This document shows, piece after piece, positions 51,941 to 60,417 of a stretch of DNA of 64,000 nt. The notes under the pieces were generated by a model that had not been told where the DNA came from, did no database searches, and saw nothing but the letters and a program-made list of their open reading frames with translations. Position 1 is the first letter of the stretch, and every line of letters starts with the position of its first letter. Source of the DNA: Streptomyces sp. NBC_00539 (GTDB lineage: Bacteria > Actinomycetota > Actinomycetes > Streptomycetales > Streptomycetaceae); the NCBI RefSeq assembly GCF_036346105.1, contig NZ_CP107811.1, forward strand, positions 1,240,001-1,304,000, in the 5' to 3' direction. Position numbers and translations under genes: made by a program.

Positions 51941-52020
51941 GTCGCTGGTCATGGGGCCGGGTGCGCTGACGCGGGCAAGGCGGGTCTGTCCCCGAGTACC
52001 CGAGTGGTCCCCACAAACGA

Positions 52021-52058
52021 TCGAGGGCCGTTACAGATTTCTCTGCAACGGCCCTCGA
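52021..52058. terminator. Terminator downstream of tRNA-Pro
   Basis: Perfect 12-bp outer stem (52021-52032 with 52047-52058) and an inner CAGA/TCTG pairing. It would end the tRNA transcript leftward and the SHOCT transcript rightward. Confidence 0.85.
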
Positions 52059-52075
52059 CCTACGACTCTCTTGAG

Positions 52076-52149
<74 letters not shown>

Positions 52150-52268
52150 AGCGCCGCTGACCTGGGGTTTCCCCCGGCCGAACCGGCAGGGAAACAATAC
52201 CGCACTTCACGGGGTGGCCGCGCGCACATTCACCTTCCGGGTCATCTGACGGACGGGGCCACCGGCGC

Positions 52269-52299
52269 TTGACCTCAAGCAGGCTTGAGGTTGCACGGT
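52269..52299 (+). promoter_or_regulatory. MerR/SoxR-type promoter of the transketolase operon
   Basis: TTGACC (52269-52274), a 19-bp spacer and CACGGT (52294-52299), with a perfect dyad CCTCAAGCAGGCTTGAGG at 52273-52290. The over-long spacer with a centred dyad is the hallmark of MerR-family-activated promoters, and the arms equal the SoxR box. The -10 is 6 nt before the ATG, so the mRNA would be leaderless. Confidence 0.75.
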
Positions 52300-52305
52300 A
52301 GGTGC

Positions 52306-53007
52306 ATGACGCAAACACACGGGGACACGGAGCTCCGCTACGAGGACCTGGGCCGTCTCCTCTCGCTCATGACCGGCGCCGAGAAGCACGGGGCCGCCGC
52401 CACCTCCACGCTCGACGTGCTCTGGGTGCTGTACGACCGGGTGCTGCGGGTCGGACCCGGAACCGCGCAGGACGTGGAGCGCGACCGGTTCCTGCTGTCC
52501 AAGGGGCACGGGCCGATGGCGTACTACGCCGTACTCGCCGCCAAGGGGTTCTTCCCCGTGGAGTGGCTCGGCGGCTTCGGCGGGTTCGACTCCCCGCTCG
52601 GGCACCACCCCGACCGCACCTTGATCCCCGGCGTCGAGATCGGCAGCGGCTCCCTCGGGCACGGGCTGCCGCTGGCCGTCGGCACCGCGCTGGGTCTGCG
52701 CGCGCAGGGGCTGGACGACCCGGCGGTATGGGTGCTGATCGGAGACGCGGAGCTGGACGAGGGGAGCAACCACGAGGCGCTCGCCTACGCCGGTTCGGCC
52801 GGGCTGGAGCGCCTGCACACCGTGGTGATCGACAACGACTCGGCGACCCACGGCTGGCCCGGCGGGATCGCCTCCCGCTTCGAGGCCGCCGGCTGGTCGG
52901 CGACCACCGTGGACGGCCGGGACCACGCCGCACTGCACGCCGCCTTCACGGCGCCGCACCCGGGCCGGCCGCACGCCGTCGTGGCCCGCGTCGAGAAGAA
53001 GTTCTGA
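52306..53007 (+). CDS. Transketolase, N-terminal (TPP-binding) subunit
   Basis: 233 residues. Motifs: HGAAATSTLDVLWVLYDRVL, DRFLLSKGHGPMAYYAVLA (His-rich TPP loop), EIGSGSLGHGLPLAVGTALG, and the TPP diphosphate motif GDAELDEGSNHEALAYAG followed by VVIDNDSATHGWPGG. Split transketolases make a heterodimeric enzyme with the subunit encoded next. Residues are typical but the pair is shorter than full TktA, so the substrate may differ from the classical pentose pathway. Confidence 0.9.
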   Translation: MTQTHGDTELRYEDLGRLLSLMTGAEKHGAAATSTLDVLWVLYDRVLRVGPGTAQDVERDRFLLSKGHGPMAYYAVLAAKGFFPVEWLGGFGGFDSPLGHHPDRTLIPGVEIGSGSLGHGLPLAVGTALGLRAQGLDDPAVWVLIGDAELDEGSNHEALAYAGSAGLERLHTVVIDNDSATHGWPGGIASRFEAAGWSATTVDGRDHAALHAAFTAPHPGRPHAVVARVEKKF

Positions 53008-53035
53008 GACCACGCGCACAAGGGGATGGGGAGAA

Positions 53036-53977
53036 ATGGACACCATGCGGGAGCGGTTCATCACGGTCACGTCGAGGATGCTCGACGAGGACCCCCGGCT
53101 GGCACTCGTACTCGCCGAGATCACCATGGACGGGTTTCGCCCCGCCCTGCGGCGCCACCCCGACCGGGTGATCAACGTGGGCATCCGGGAGCAGCTCCTC
53201 GTCGGAGTGGGCGGCGGACTCGCCCTGACCGGGCTGCGGCCGATCGTGCACACGTTCGCCAGCTTCCTGGTGGAGCGGCCGTTCGAGCAGGTCAAGCTGG
53301 ACTTCGGGCACCAGGACACGGGCGGCGTCCTGGTCAGCGCGAGCGCCAGCTACGACTGGCCTGCCGGCGGGTTCACCCACATGGCACCCGGCGACGTGGC
53401 CCTCCTCGACACCCTCGACGGCTGGACCGTGCACGTGCCGGGCCACCCCGACGAGGCGGAGGCGCTGCTGCGCGACGCGTACGCCGCCGGGGACGACAAG
53501 GTGTACGTCCGCCTCAGCGAGCAGACGAACACCGAGCCGCGTCCCGTCATCGGGCCGGGCCCGCACACCGTGCGGGAGGGGCGGGCGGGGGTGGTGCTGG
53601 CGGTCGGCCCGCTGCTGGACAACGTCCTCGCCGCGACGGAGGGCATGGACGTGACCGTGCTGTACGCGACGACCGTACGGCCCTTCGACGACGCGGCCCT
53701 GCGCGCCGCCGTCGGGCGGGGCACGCCGGCCGATGTGGTCCTGGTCGAGCCGTACCTCGCCGGGACGTCCACGGCTGCGGCGAACGACGCCCTCGGCGAC
53801 GTTCCGCACCGGGTCCTGGGCCTGGGCGTCGGCCGCGCGGAACTCCGGCGCTACGGCACCATCGCCGAACACACCGCCGCCCACGGCCTGGACGCCCGCT
53901 CGCTGAGGGAGCGGATCTCCGCCTTCCTGCGCCCGGAGGGCCCGAACCGCGGGACGAGCCCGGCCCCAAGGCCCTAA
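53036..53977 (+). CDS. Transketolase, C-terminal (pyrimidine-binding) subunit
   Basis: 313 residues. The pyrimidine domain includes VINVGIREQLLVGVGGGLALTG with the catalytic-type Glu, then THMAPGDVALLDTLDGWTVHVPGHPDEAEALLRDAY and a C-terminal transketolase domain. Starts 28 bp after the N-terminal subunit with a GGGGAG-type site (GGGGATGGGGAGAA). The pair is governed by the MerR-type promoter upstream. Confidence 0.9.
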   Translation: MDTMRERFITVTSRMLDEDPRLALVLAEITMDGFRPALRRHPDRVINVGIREQLLVGVGGGLALTGLRPIVHTFASFLVERPFEQVKLDFGHQDTGGVLVSASASYDWPAGGFTHMAPGDVALLDTLDGWTVHVPGHPDEAEALLRDAYAAGDDKVYVRLSEQTNTEPRPVIGPGPHTVREGRAGVVLAVGPLLDNVLAATEGMDVTVLYATTVRPFDDAALRAAVGRGTPADVVLVEPYLAGTSTAAANDALGDVPHRVLGLGVGRAELRRYGTIAEHTAAHGLDARSLRERISAFLRPEGPNRGTSPAPRP

Positions 53978-53996
53978 GGCCCTAAGGCCCTAAGGG
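53968..53996. repeat. AAGGCCCT tandem repeat at the convergent stop codons
   Basis: Three complete octamers and a partial fourth. The first junction gives the TAA of the transketolase subunit and the third gives the TAG of the GAF gene on the other strand. CCCTTAGGG-like pairing could also help termination. Confidence 0.9.
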
Positions 53997-54532
53997 CTGT
54001 CCTCCCGCTCCCGCAGCAGCCCCGCGAGCTCCGCCGCGAGCGCCTTCACCGTCCCCAGCCCCTCGGTCCCCCACCGCCTCGGCGCCACGTCCACCGCGCA
54101 CACCGTCCCGAGGACGGAGCCCCGCCGGTCCGTCAGCGGGGCTCCCGCGTAGGAGCGCACCCCGCTCTCGTCCACGACGGCGTTGCCCGCGAAGCGCGCG
54201 AAGTCCCGTACGTCCTCCAGGACCAGCGCCCGCCTCCGGACCACCACATGGGGGCAGTACCCGCGGTCGCGGGTCAGCACGCGGGCCGGGTAACCGCTCG
54301 GCGGGGCGTCGGGCCGGTGGTGGAGGCCCGCGAAGAACTGCCGTTCCTCACCGATGAAGTTGACCCCCGCGTACGGTACGTCCAGGGTCTGCGCGATCCG
54401 CCGCGCGAAGGCGTCGAGTTCCGCGTCGGGCCGCTCGCCGAGCCCCAGTTCGCGCAGCCGGACCGCGCGGGCGGGTGCCTCCCGGTCCACCGGGGTGAGC
54501 AGCAGATGGCCGGTCGATTCGTAGTACGTCAT
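53990..54532 (-). CDS. GAF-domain protein of the conservon
   Basis: 180 residues. GAF fold with ERPDAELDAFARRIAQTLDVPYAGVNFIGEERQFFAG, GYCPHVVVRRRALVLEDV and SYAGAPLTDRRGSVLGTVCAVDVAPR, which is the ligand-pocket pattern. Follows cvnD by 19 bp on the same strand, an arrangement common in Streptomyces conservons. Probably a sensory or partner component. Confidence 0.8.
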   Translation of the reverse strand: MTYYESTGHLLLTPVDREAPARAVRLRELGLGERPDAELDAFARRIAQTLDVPYAGVNFIGEERQFFAGLHHRPDAPPSGYPARVLTRDRGYCPHVVVRRRALVLEDVRDFARFAGNAVVDESGVRSYAGAPLTDRRGSVLGTVCAVDVAPRRWGTEGLGTVKALAAELAGLLREREDSP

Positions 54533-54551
54533 GACGGTTCCCCCGATCCTC

Positions 54552-55154
54552 CTAGGTGGCCAGGTCCGCCGCGCTCGCGGACCTGGCGTTGAACAGCAGG
54601 TGGTGGACGAGGGCGGCCAGCGCCCCCGTGCCGGAACTGGTCAGCCGGGCGTCACACCGCACGACGGGCACCTCCGGTCCGAGCCCCACCGCCTCCCGGA
54701 CCTCGGCGGGCGTGTAGCGGTGGCAGCCGTCGAACTCGTTGACGGCGACGACGAATGCGATCCCGCGCCGCTCGAAGAAGTCCACGGCCGGGAAGCAGTC
54801 CGCGAGACGGCGCGTGTCCGCGAGGACCACCGCCCCCAGCGCGCCGGCGCACAGCTCCTCCCAGAGGAACCAGAAGCGCTGCTGCCCGGGCGTGCCGAAG
54901 AGGTACAGGACGTGCCCCCCGTCGAGGGTGATCCTTCCGAAGTCCAGCGCGACGGTGGTCGTCGTCTTCGTCTCCACCCCCTCCAGCGGGTCGGCGCCTT
55001 CGCCCAGGTCGCTCAGCCGCTCCTCCGTGCACAGCGGCTCGATCTCGCTCACCGCGCCCACGAAGGTGGTCTTCCCCGCTCCGAACCCGCCCGCGACCAG
55101 GATCTTCAAGGTCGCGGGCAGGCCCCGGCCGTCACAGCCTTCGGCGTAGGCCAT
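54552..55154 (-). CDS. cvnD: Conservon GTPase (CvnD)
   Basis: 200 residues. G1 loop KILVAGGFGAGKTTFVGAVSEI, G3 YLFGTPGQQRFWFLW, and G4-type VVAVNEFDG. Belongs to the MglA-like/CvnD family of small GTPases. The ATG at 55154 is inside the cvnC 3' end (23-bp overlap). With CvnA-C it would form a membrane-associated, G-protein-like signalling complex. Confidence 0.92.
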   Translation of the reverse strand: MAYAEGCDGRGLPATLKILVAGGFGAGKTTFVGAVSEIEPLCTEERLSDLGEGADPLEGVETKTTTTVALDFGRITLDGGHVLYLFGTPGQQRFWFLWEELCAGALGAVVLADTRRLADCFPAVDFFERRGIAFVVAVNEFDGCHRYTPAEVREAVGLGPEVPVVRCDARLTSSGTGALAALVHHLLFNARSASAADLAT

Positions 55155-55554
55155 CGAGCACCGCCCGCAGCAGGTCCAGGTCGTCGGCGGGGAGCGAGTC
55201 ACCGCCCGGGAACCTCGGCGTCCGCGCCTCCACCGCCCCGTGTTCCATCAGGTCGGACAGCAGCACCTTCACCACCCCCGTCGGGAGCCGTAGCTGACCG
55301 GCCACCTCGGCGACCGTCACCGCCGCCGCGCCGGCGCACAAGCGCAGCGCGAGGGTGTGTTCCGCGCCGAGGGGCGCACGCGGGCGTACGCCCGTCGCCG
55401 TCACCACCGAGAGCAGGTCGAGCGCGGCGGCGGGCCGGGTCCGGCCGCCGCTCGCCGTGTACGGCCGCATGACCCGGCCCGCCGTGTCGTCCAGCCAGGG
55501 GGCGGTCTCCCGCCGGGTGCCGGACCCGTAGGCCCCCCGCGCCGCGGCCCTCAT
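55132..55554 (-). CDS. cvnC: Conservon DUF742 protein (CvnC)
   Basis: 140 residues. The DUF742 core RPYTASGGRTRPAAALDLLSVVTATG ... LALRLCAGAAAVTVAEVAGQLRLPTGVVKVLLSDLMEHGAVEAR is winged-helix-like. The start overlaps the cvnB stop by 4 bp (ATGA). A standard third member of the conservon. Confidence 0.92.
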   Translation of the reverse strand: MRAAARGAYGSGTRRETAPWLDDTAGRVMRPYTASGGRTRPAAALDLLSVVTATGVRPRAPLGAEHTLALRLCAGAAAVTVAEVAGQLRLPTGVVKVLLSDLMEHGAVEARTPRFPGGDSLPADDLDLLRAVLDGLRRRL

Positions 55555-55982
55555 CGTTCGCCGTCGGCGACGGGCCGACGCGGCGGGGCCGCCAGGTAGG
55601 GACGTACGCTCTTCACCAGCATCGCCATCTCGTAGCCCAGCACACCCGCGTCGGCCTCCCGGTCCGCCAGCACCGCGAGGCAGGTGCCGGACCCGGCCGC
55701 CGATACGAAGACCAGCGCCGAGTCGAGTTCCACCACCACCTGCCGGACCTCCGCGCCGTCCGCGAACCGGGATCCGGCGCTGCGGCCCAGCGAGTACAGG
55801 CCCGAGGCCAGCGCCGCCAAGTGGTCGGCGCTGTCGGCGTCCAGGCCGTGCACGCAGCTGACCAGGCCGTCCGCCGTGAGCAGCACCGCGCTGCGCGTGT
55901 ACGGCACGCGTTGCACCAGGCCGCCGAGCAGCCAGTCGAGATCCGAGAGCCGGCTTGTCCCGGTCGCCACTTCGCCGCTCAT
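55551..55982 (-). CDS. cvnB: Conservon roadblock/LC7 protein (CvnB)
   Basis: 143 residues. Roadblock fold: LDWLLGGLVQRVPYTRSAVLLTADGLVSC, then LGRSAGSRFADGAEVRQVVVELDSALVFVSAAGSGTCLAVLA. MglB-like roadblock proteins act as GTPase regulators, here for CvnD. The ATG at 55982 follows AGGAG at a somewhat long distance. Confidence 0.92.
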   Translation of the reverse strand: MSGEVATGTSRLSDLDWLLGGLVQRVPYTRSAVLLTADGLVSCVHGLDADSADHLAALASGLYSLGRSAGSRFADGAEVRQVVVELDSALVFVSAAGSGTCLAVLADREADAGVLGYEMAMLVKSVRPYLAAPPRRPVADGER

Positions 55983-56056
55983 GAGGGTGCGCTCCTTGCT
56001 GGGGTGGGGGTGGGGGTGGGGAAGGGAGGCGGCCGGGGGCCGGTCGCCGGACGGCG

Positions 56057-57889
56057 TCATGCCGGGGGCTCCGACCCGGCCCTGTCGAAGCCGCGCCGGA
56101 AGGCCGCCATCAGGCCGGGATCGTGTACGGGCGGCTCGGCTTCCGGGGCCCGGCGCGGGGCGGGGGCCTCGCGCAACTCGGGCACGAGGTGCTCCTGGGC
56201 GCGGCGCCGGGGCAGCGTCGGCCGGTCGGGATCCCTCCGCGCGGCGGGCACGGTGACTGCCGCGGGCACCAGGCCTCCGGCGGCGGCGCCGGGGCCCGCG
56301 TGGCATGCGGCCCCCGCTCCGGCGCCGGGGCCCGCGTCCAAGGCGGGGCCGGCATCCAAGGCGGGGCCCGCATCCAAGGCGGGGCCCGCATCCAAGCCCG
56401 GGCCGGCTTCGAAACCTGGCCCGCGCCCCCCGTCGGACACGGCGTACGGGGCCGGCCCGGCCACCGGCTCCGCGAGCGGCTCCGTACGCGGCCACGGCAC
56501 CGGCTCCACCCGCACCGGCACCGGCTCCGGCTCCGCCCACGTCGGCACCGACGGGGCCGCGGCCGCCGGTTCGGCCCGGTGCGGCGCGGGCGGCACGCGT
56601 ACCGGCTCCAGCACAGGCACCGCCGCCCCCACCCCGGTCCCCCACGACGTGGCCGTCGAACCGCCCTGCGCGTCGGCGGCGCCCGGCGCCTGCGCGCCCA
56701 GCAGCTCGTGCGGCAGTACGAGCACGGCACGCACCCCGCCGTAGATGTTGGACTTGAGCTCGACGGCGACCCCGTGCCTGCGCGCGAGCGCCGACACCAC
56801 GAACAGGCCGATCCGGCCGTCCGCCAGCAGGTGCCGCACGTTGACCTGATCGGGGTCGCCCAGCAGGGCGTTCATCCGGTGCTGCTCCTCGGCCGGCATG
56901 CCCAGCCCCCGGTCCTCCACCTCGACCGCGATCCCTGCGGTGACGCGTTCGGCGCGCACCACCACGTCGGTGTCGGGGGCGGAGAAGACGGTGGCGTTCT
57001 CGATGAGCTCGGCCAGCAGGTGGACGACGTCGGCGACGGCGTGTCCGCGCACGGTGCCGCCCGCCGGGGGCACCACCTTGACCCGGGTGTACTGCTCGAC
57101 CTCCGCTACGGAGGACCGCAGCACCTCGCTCAGGTCGATGGGCCGGGTCCACTGCCGTCGGGAGGCGGCGCCGCCGAGCACGGCGAGGTTCTCGGCGTGG
57201 CGCCGGATCCGGGTGGCCAAGTGGTCGACGTGGAAGAGCTCTTTGAGCAGGTCCGGGTCCTCGACCGTGTCTTCGAGGTCGTCCAGCAGGGAGATCTCGC
57301 GGTGCACGAGGGACTGGAGCCGGCGCGCCAGGTTGACGAAGACCTCGACCTTGCGGTCGCTGTCGGACGGGGCGGCGGCCTGTCCGGCCAGCCGTACGAG
57401 GACTTGGTGCGCCTGCTCACGGGCGCCGCGCAGCTCCTGCGCGAGCAGCCAGAACTCGTCCACGCCCGCGGGGTCGGTGCCCGGCGGGATCCCGCCCGGA
57501 CCGCCGGGCACCGGACGGGGCGGGGCCTCGCCCCGCTCCAGCCGGTCTGCGGCCGCCCGCAGTTCCTGGCGGCCGCGGAGGCTGGAGCGGCGCAGCGCCT
57601 CGCACCGTTCGCGTACGGCCTTCGCCGCGCGCCGGCCCCCGAGCAGGGCTGCGGCGAGCGCACCGACGACGAGCAGCCCGCAGCCGGTGAGTGCCGGCCA
57701 CAGCCGGGGGTCGCGGGTGCCCGCACCGCCACCGAGCTGCAGGGTGAAGATCACGGCGGCGGCGCCGCTGAGCCCGGCGGCGAGCGTGGGCAGGACGGCG
57801 GCCCGGACCAGCTGGGGGCGTAACTGCCGGCCGGGGCCAATGGCGGCGAGTCTCGACGGAGCGTGGCGGGCGGCGCGGTATCCGGACAT
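56057..57889 (-). CDS. cvnA: Conservon sensor histidine-kinase-like protein (CvnA)
   Basis: 610 residues. Two N-terminal membrane helices (about residues 29-51 and 64-83), a coiled linker, a DHp-like segment (LVHREISLLDDLEDTVEDPDLLKELFHVDHLATRIRRHAENL) and a GHKL ATPase (LLAELIENATVFSAP, VEDRGLGMPAEE, GLFVVSALARRHGVAVELKSNIYGGVRAVLVLP). A Pro/Ala-rich tail from about 400 contains PALDAG repeats. No response regulator is adjacent, as usual in conservons. Confidence 0.92.
   Translation of the reverse strand: MSGYRAARHAPSRLAAIGPGRQLRPQLVRAAVLPTLAAGLSGAAAVIFTLQLGGGAGTRDPRLWPALTGCGLLVVGALAAALLGGRRAAKAVRERCEALRRSSLRGRQELRAAADRLERGEAPPRPVPGGPGGIPPGTDPAGVDEFWLLAQELRGAREQAHQVLVRLAGQAAAPSDSDRKVEVFVNLARRLQSLVHREISLLDDLEDTVEDPDLLKELFHVDHLATRIRRHAENLAVLGGAASRRQWTRPIDLSEVLRSSVAEVEQYTRVKVVPPAGGTVRGHAVADVVHLLAELIENATVFSAPDTDVVVRAERVTAGIAVEVEDRGLGMPAEEQHRMNALLGDPDQVNVRHLLADGRIGLFVVSALARRHGVAVELKSNIYGGVRAVLVLPHELLGAQAPGAADAQGGSTATSWGTGVGAAVPVLEPVRVPPAPHRAEPAAAAPSVPTWAEPEPVPVRVEPVPWPRTEPLAEPVAGPAPYAVSDGGRGPGFEAGPGLDAGPALDAGPALDAGPALDAGPGAGAGAACHAGPGAAAGGLVPAAVTVPAARRDPDRPTLPRRRAQEHLVPELREAPAPRRAPEAEPPVHDPGLMAAFRRGFDRAGSEPPA
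56334..56423. repeat. 18-bp in-frame tandem repeats in the cvnA tail
   Basis: Five consecutive 18-bp units, two of them identical, one differing by two bases and two degenerate, encoding repeated GPALDA hexapeptides in the disordered C-terminal tail. Such arrays vary in copy number by slippage. Confidence 0.9.
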
Positions 57890-58098
57890 CGGGGTCCTCG
57901 GTACGTGGGGCTTCCGGGCCCCCGGCACTGCCAAGGCCCGGTGTTGATCACCGGATACCCACGCTAGACCGCACGGTCCCACCCCGGGCCGCCAGTTGGG
58001 CAACTTCACCGGGGTCTTACCGCCTGGGAAGGAGCGCTCGTACGGCCGCCCGAATCCGCCGTCGGCGCCGTGCGGTCACCGACGGCGGCGCGTGGCCG

Positions 58099-59298
58099 TT
58101 ACGAGCCCACCGACTCCGGCTCCTCGTGCGGCAGCGCGGGCTTCGACCTGGCGGCGGCCGGACGGGCGGCGGGTGCCGTCACCGGGGCGGCGTTCGCGAC
58201 GAAGGGGCGCCACCACGGCTCGGCAGGCGCGTCGGCGGCTCCCGGCTCGAAGGGCTGGCCGGGTACCGGCAGGGCGATCGCCGCACCGGCCGCCTCCGCC
58301 GCGGCGAAGGTGCCCTCGCCGGGCTCGTCCCACGGGTGCGGGGCCAGGTTGAAGGTGCCCCAGTGGATCGGCAGCATCGTGCCGTGCGGGGTGCCGCCCT
58401 GGAGGTCGAGGTGGGCGCGCATGCCCTCCTCGGGGGTCATGTGGATGTCGGGCCAGTACTCGGAGTACGCCCCGATCTGGATCATGGTGGCGTCGAACGG
58501 CCCGTGCGCGGCGCCGATCTCCTGGAAGCCGGGGAAGTAGCCCGTGTCACCGCTGTGGTAGATCCGGTGCGCGTCGCCCTGGACGACCCAGGACGCCCAC
58601 AGGGTGAACTGCTGGTTGCGCAGGCCGCGTCCGCAGAAGTGCCGGGCGGGGGTGGCGGTGAGGGAGAGCCCGGCGACCTTGGTGCTCTCGTTCCAGTCCA
58701 GCTCGCGCAGCCGTTCCGCGGGGACGCCCCAGCGCTCCAAGTGGGCGCCGACGCCGAGCGGGACGGCGAAGACCGTGTCCGTACCGGCGAGCGCCTTGAT
58801 CGTCGGGAGGTCGAGGTGGTCGTAGTGGTCGTGCGAGATCACCACGACGTCGACCTCCCCGAGCGAGGCCAGCGGTACCGGCACCGGGTGCAGCCGCTTG
58901 GGCCCGGCGAAGGGGAAGGGGGAACACCGCTCGCCCCAGACCGGGTCGAACAGCACGCGGCGGCCGTCGATCTCGGCGAGGACGCTGGAGTGCCCCATCC
59001 AGGTCAGCCGCAGTCTGCTCGCCGGCGGCTTGGCGAGCTCGGCCAGGGTCGTCGGGTACACCGGGACGGGTGCACCCGGGCTGCGCCGCAGGCGCTGCTC
59101 CTTGTGGAAGTAGATCTTGGCGAACTCCGCCATGGAACCGGAAGGCCTGGTCCGGGCCCCCACCGGGTTCTGGAAGACTCCATCGGCGAAGTTCGGCGAG
59201 CGCAGGATCCGCTCCAGCCGGGCACCGGACGGGTCCGCGCCGAAGGCTTCGGGCCGCAGGGCGCGCAGCCGGGGACGCAGGGGACGGGAGTCGGACAA
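58099..59298 (-). CDS. MBL-fold metallo-hydrolase (RomA / NAPE-PLD-like)
   Basis: About 399 residues. RLTWMGHSSVLAEIDGRRVLFDPVW leads to the metal motif VVISHDHYDHLDLPT; later metal ligands are ARHFCGRG and YHSGDTGYFPGF, and PIHWGTFNLAPHPWDEP closes the site. The NAPE-PLD/RomA group hydrolyses phosphodiesters or lactone-like substrates. The TTG at 59298 with AGGAGG is preferred; ATG 59349 is possible. The C-terminal 50 residues are low complexity. Confidence 0.85.
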   Translation of the reverse strand: MSDSRPLRPRLRALRPEAFGADPSGARLERILRSPNFADGVFQNPVGARTRPSGSMAEFAKIYFHKEQRLRRSPGAPVPVYPTTLAELAKPPASRLRLTWMGHSSVLAEIDGRRVLFDPVWGERCSPFPFAGPKRLHPVPVPLASLGEVDVVVISHDHYDHLDLPTIKALAGTDTVFAVPLGVGAHLERWGVPAERLRELDWNESTKVAGLSLTATPARHFCGRGLRNQQFTLWASWVVQGDAHRIYHSGDTGYFPGFQEIGAAHGPFDATMIQIGAYSEYWPDIHMTPEEGMRAHLDLQGGTPHGTMLPIHWGTFNLAPHPWDEPGEGTFAAAEAAGAAIALPVPGQPFEPGAADAPAEPWWRPFVANAAPVTAPAARPAAARSKPALPHEEPESVGS

Positions 59299-59466
59299 GG
59301 CGCCTCCTGGGAGGATGGGGGCTGGACGGTCGTAGATGTCTACGACCATCCCAACGCACACCGGCCCCCGGGGATTCCGCTTGCGTCCCCCGGCGTGTCG
59401 CGCCCGACCCCCGCCGACCCCGCCGACCACGCCCTGCGACGCGGCAGGTCCGCCCCGCCCCGCCCC

Positions 59467-60252
59467 CTACAACGGCAGCAGGTCCGGCCGCTTCGCCGCG
59501 ACGTGGTCCCCGGAGGACTCGCCGCGCAGCCGCCGCCCGATCCAGGGAACCAGGTGCTCGCGCGCCCACTGGATGTTGTCCCGCGTCACGTCCACCGAAC
59601 CGCGCGGCCGCTCCGGCGGCCACGGCTGGTCGGGGTCGGCGGGTACGTCGAGGCCGAGCACCTGGGCGGCGCGCAGCGCGACCCGGGTGTGTCCTTCGGG
59701 TGACAGGTGCAGCCGGTCGGTGTCCCAGGCCCGCCGGTCCTGTACGGACTTGAGCGACCAGAGGTCGAGTACCGGGCAGTCGTACCGGTCGGCGATGGCG
59801 CGCACATGTGCGCTGTACGTCGCCACCTTGCCGCGCAGGTGCTTGAGGACCGGCACCCCCCGGGTGTCGAACCCGGTCGTGATCATGACCTGGCCGACGG
59901 AGCCGGTGAGGTCGGCCACGGCCGCCTCGAAGCGCTCGGCCACGTCGTCCGGGTCGGTCCCCGGACGGATGATGTCGTTGCCCCCCGCGCAGAAGGTGAC
60001 CAGGTCGGGCGCGAGGGCCTTGGCCCTCGGCACCTGGTCGGCCACGATCTGGTCGAGCACCTTCCCCCGGACGGCCAGGTTCGCGTACCGGAAATCGTGT
60101 TCTTCCCGCTGATCGGCCAGGAGCACGGCGAGCCGGTCCGCCCAGCCGAGATACGAATCCCCGGGTCCCGGGTCCCCTACTCCCTCGGTGAAGCTGTCCC
60201 CGATCGCCGCGTACGAACCGATGGTCTTGAGTGTCGTCTTCGTCGCTGCCAC
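59467..60252 (-). CDS. SGNH/GDSL hydrolase
   Basis: 261 residues. Block I YAAIGDSFTEGVGDPG (nucleophile Ser), block II NLAVRGK, block III FCAGGNDII and block V DRLHLSPEGHTRVALRAAQ (Asp and His) are all present. No signal peptide, so a cytoplasmic esterase or lipase is likely. Single-gene unit, with the M23 terminator upstream. Confidence 0.9.
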   Translation of the reverse strand: MAATKTTLKTIGSYAAIGDSFTEGVGDPGPGDSYLGWADRLAVLLADQREEHDFRYANLAVRGKVLDQIVADQVPRAKALAPDLVTFCAGGNDIIRPGTDPDDVAERFEAAVADLTGSVGQVMITTGFDTRGVPVLKHLRGKVATYSAHVRAIADRYDCPVLDLWSLKSVQDRRAWDTDRLHLSPEGHTRVALRAAQVLGLDVPADPDQPWPPERPRGSVDVTRDNIQWAREHLVPWIGRRLRGESSGDHVAAKRPDLLPL

Positions 60253-60350
60253 AGCACCACATCCTTCACCCCCGCGGGCGACCTACGCCAACGTAATGAG
60301 GGTTTGACGGACCGTGATCTACGCCACGATGCACATGAGGAATAAGAAAC

Positions 60351-60390
60351 GCGTGAGGCCGGGACCCCTTTCGGGGTTCCGGCCTCACGC
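60351..60390 (-). terminator. Terminator of the M23 peptidase gene
   Basis: 18-bp stem with one G-T pair (60351-60368 with 60373-60390) and a TTTC tetraloop, 28 bp past the stop. Confidence 0.85.
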
Positions 60391-60417
60391 GTCCGGGCGT
60401 CCCCGTCCCGCGGTGCG

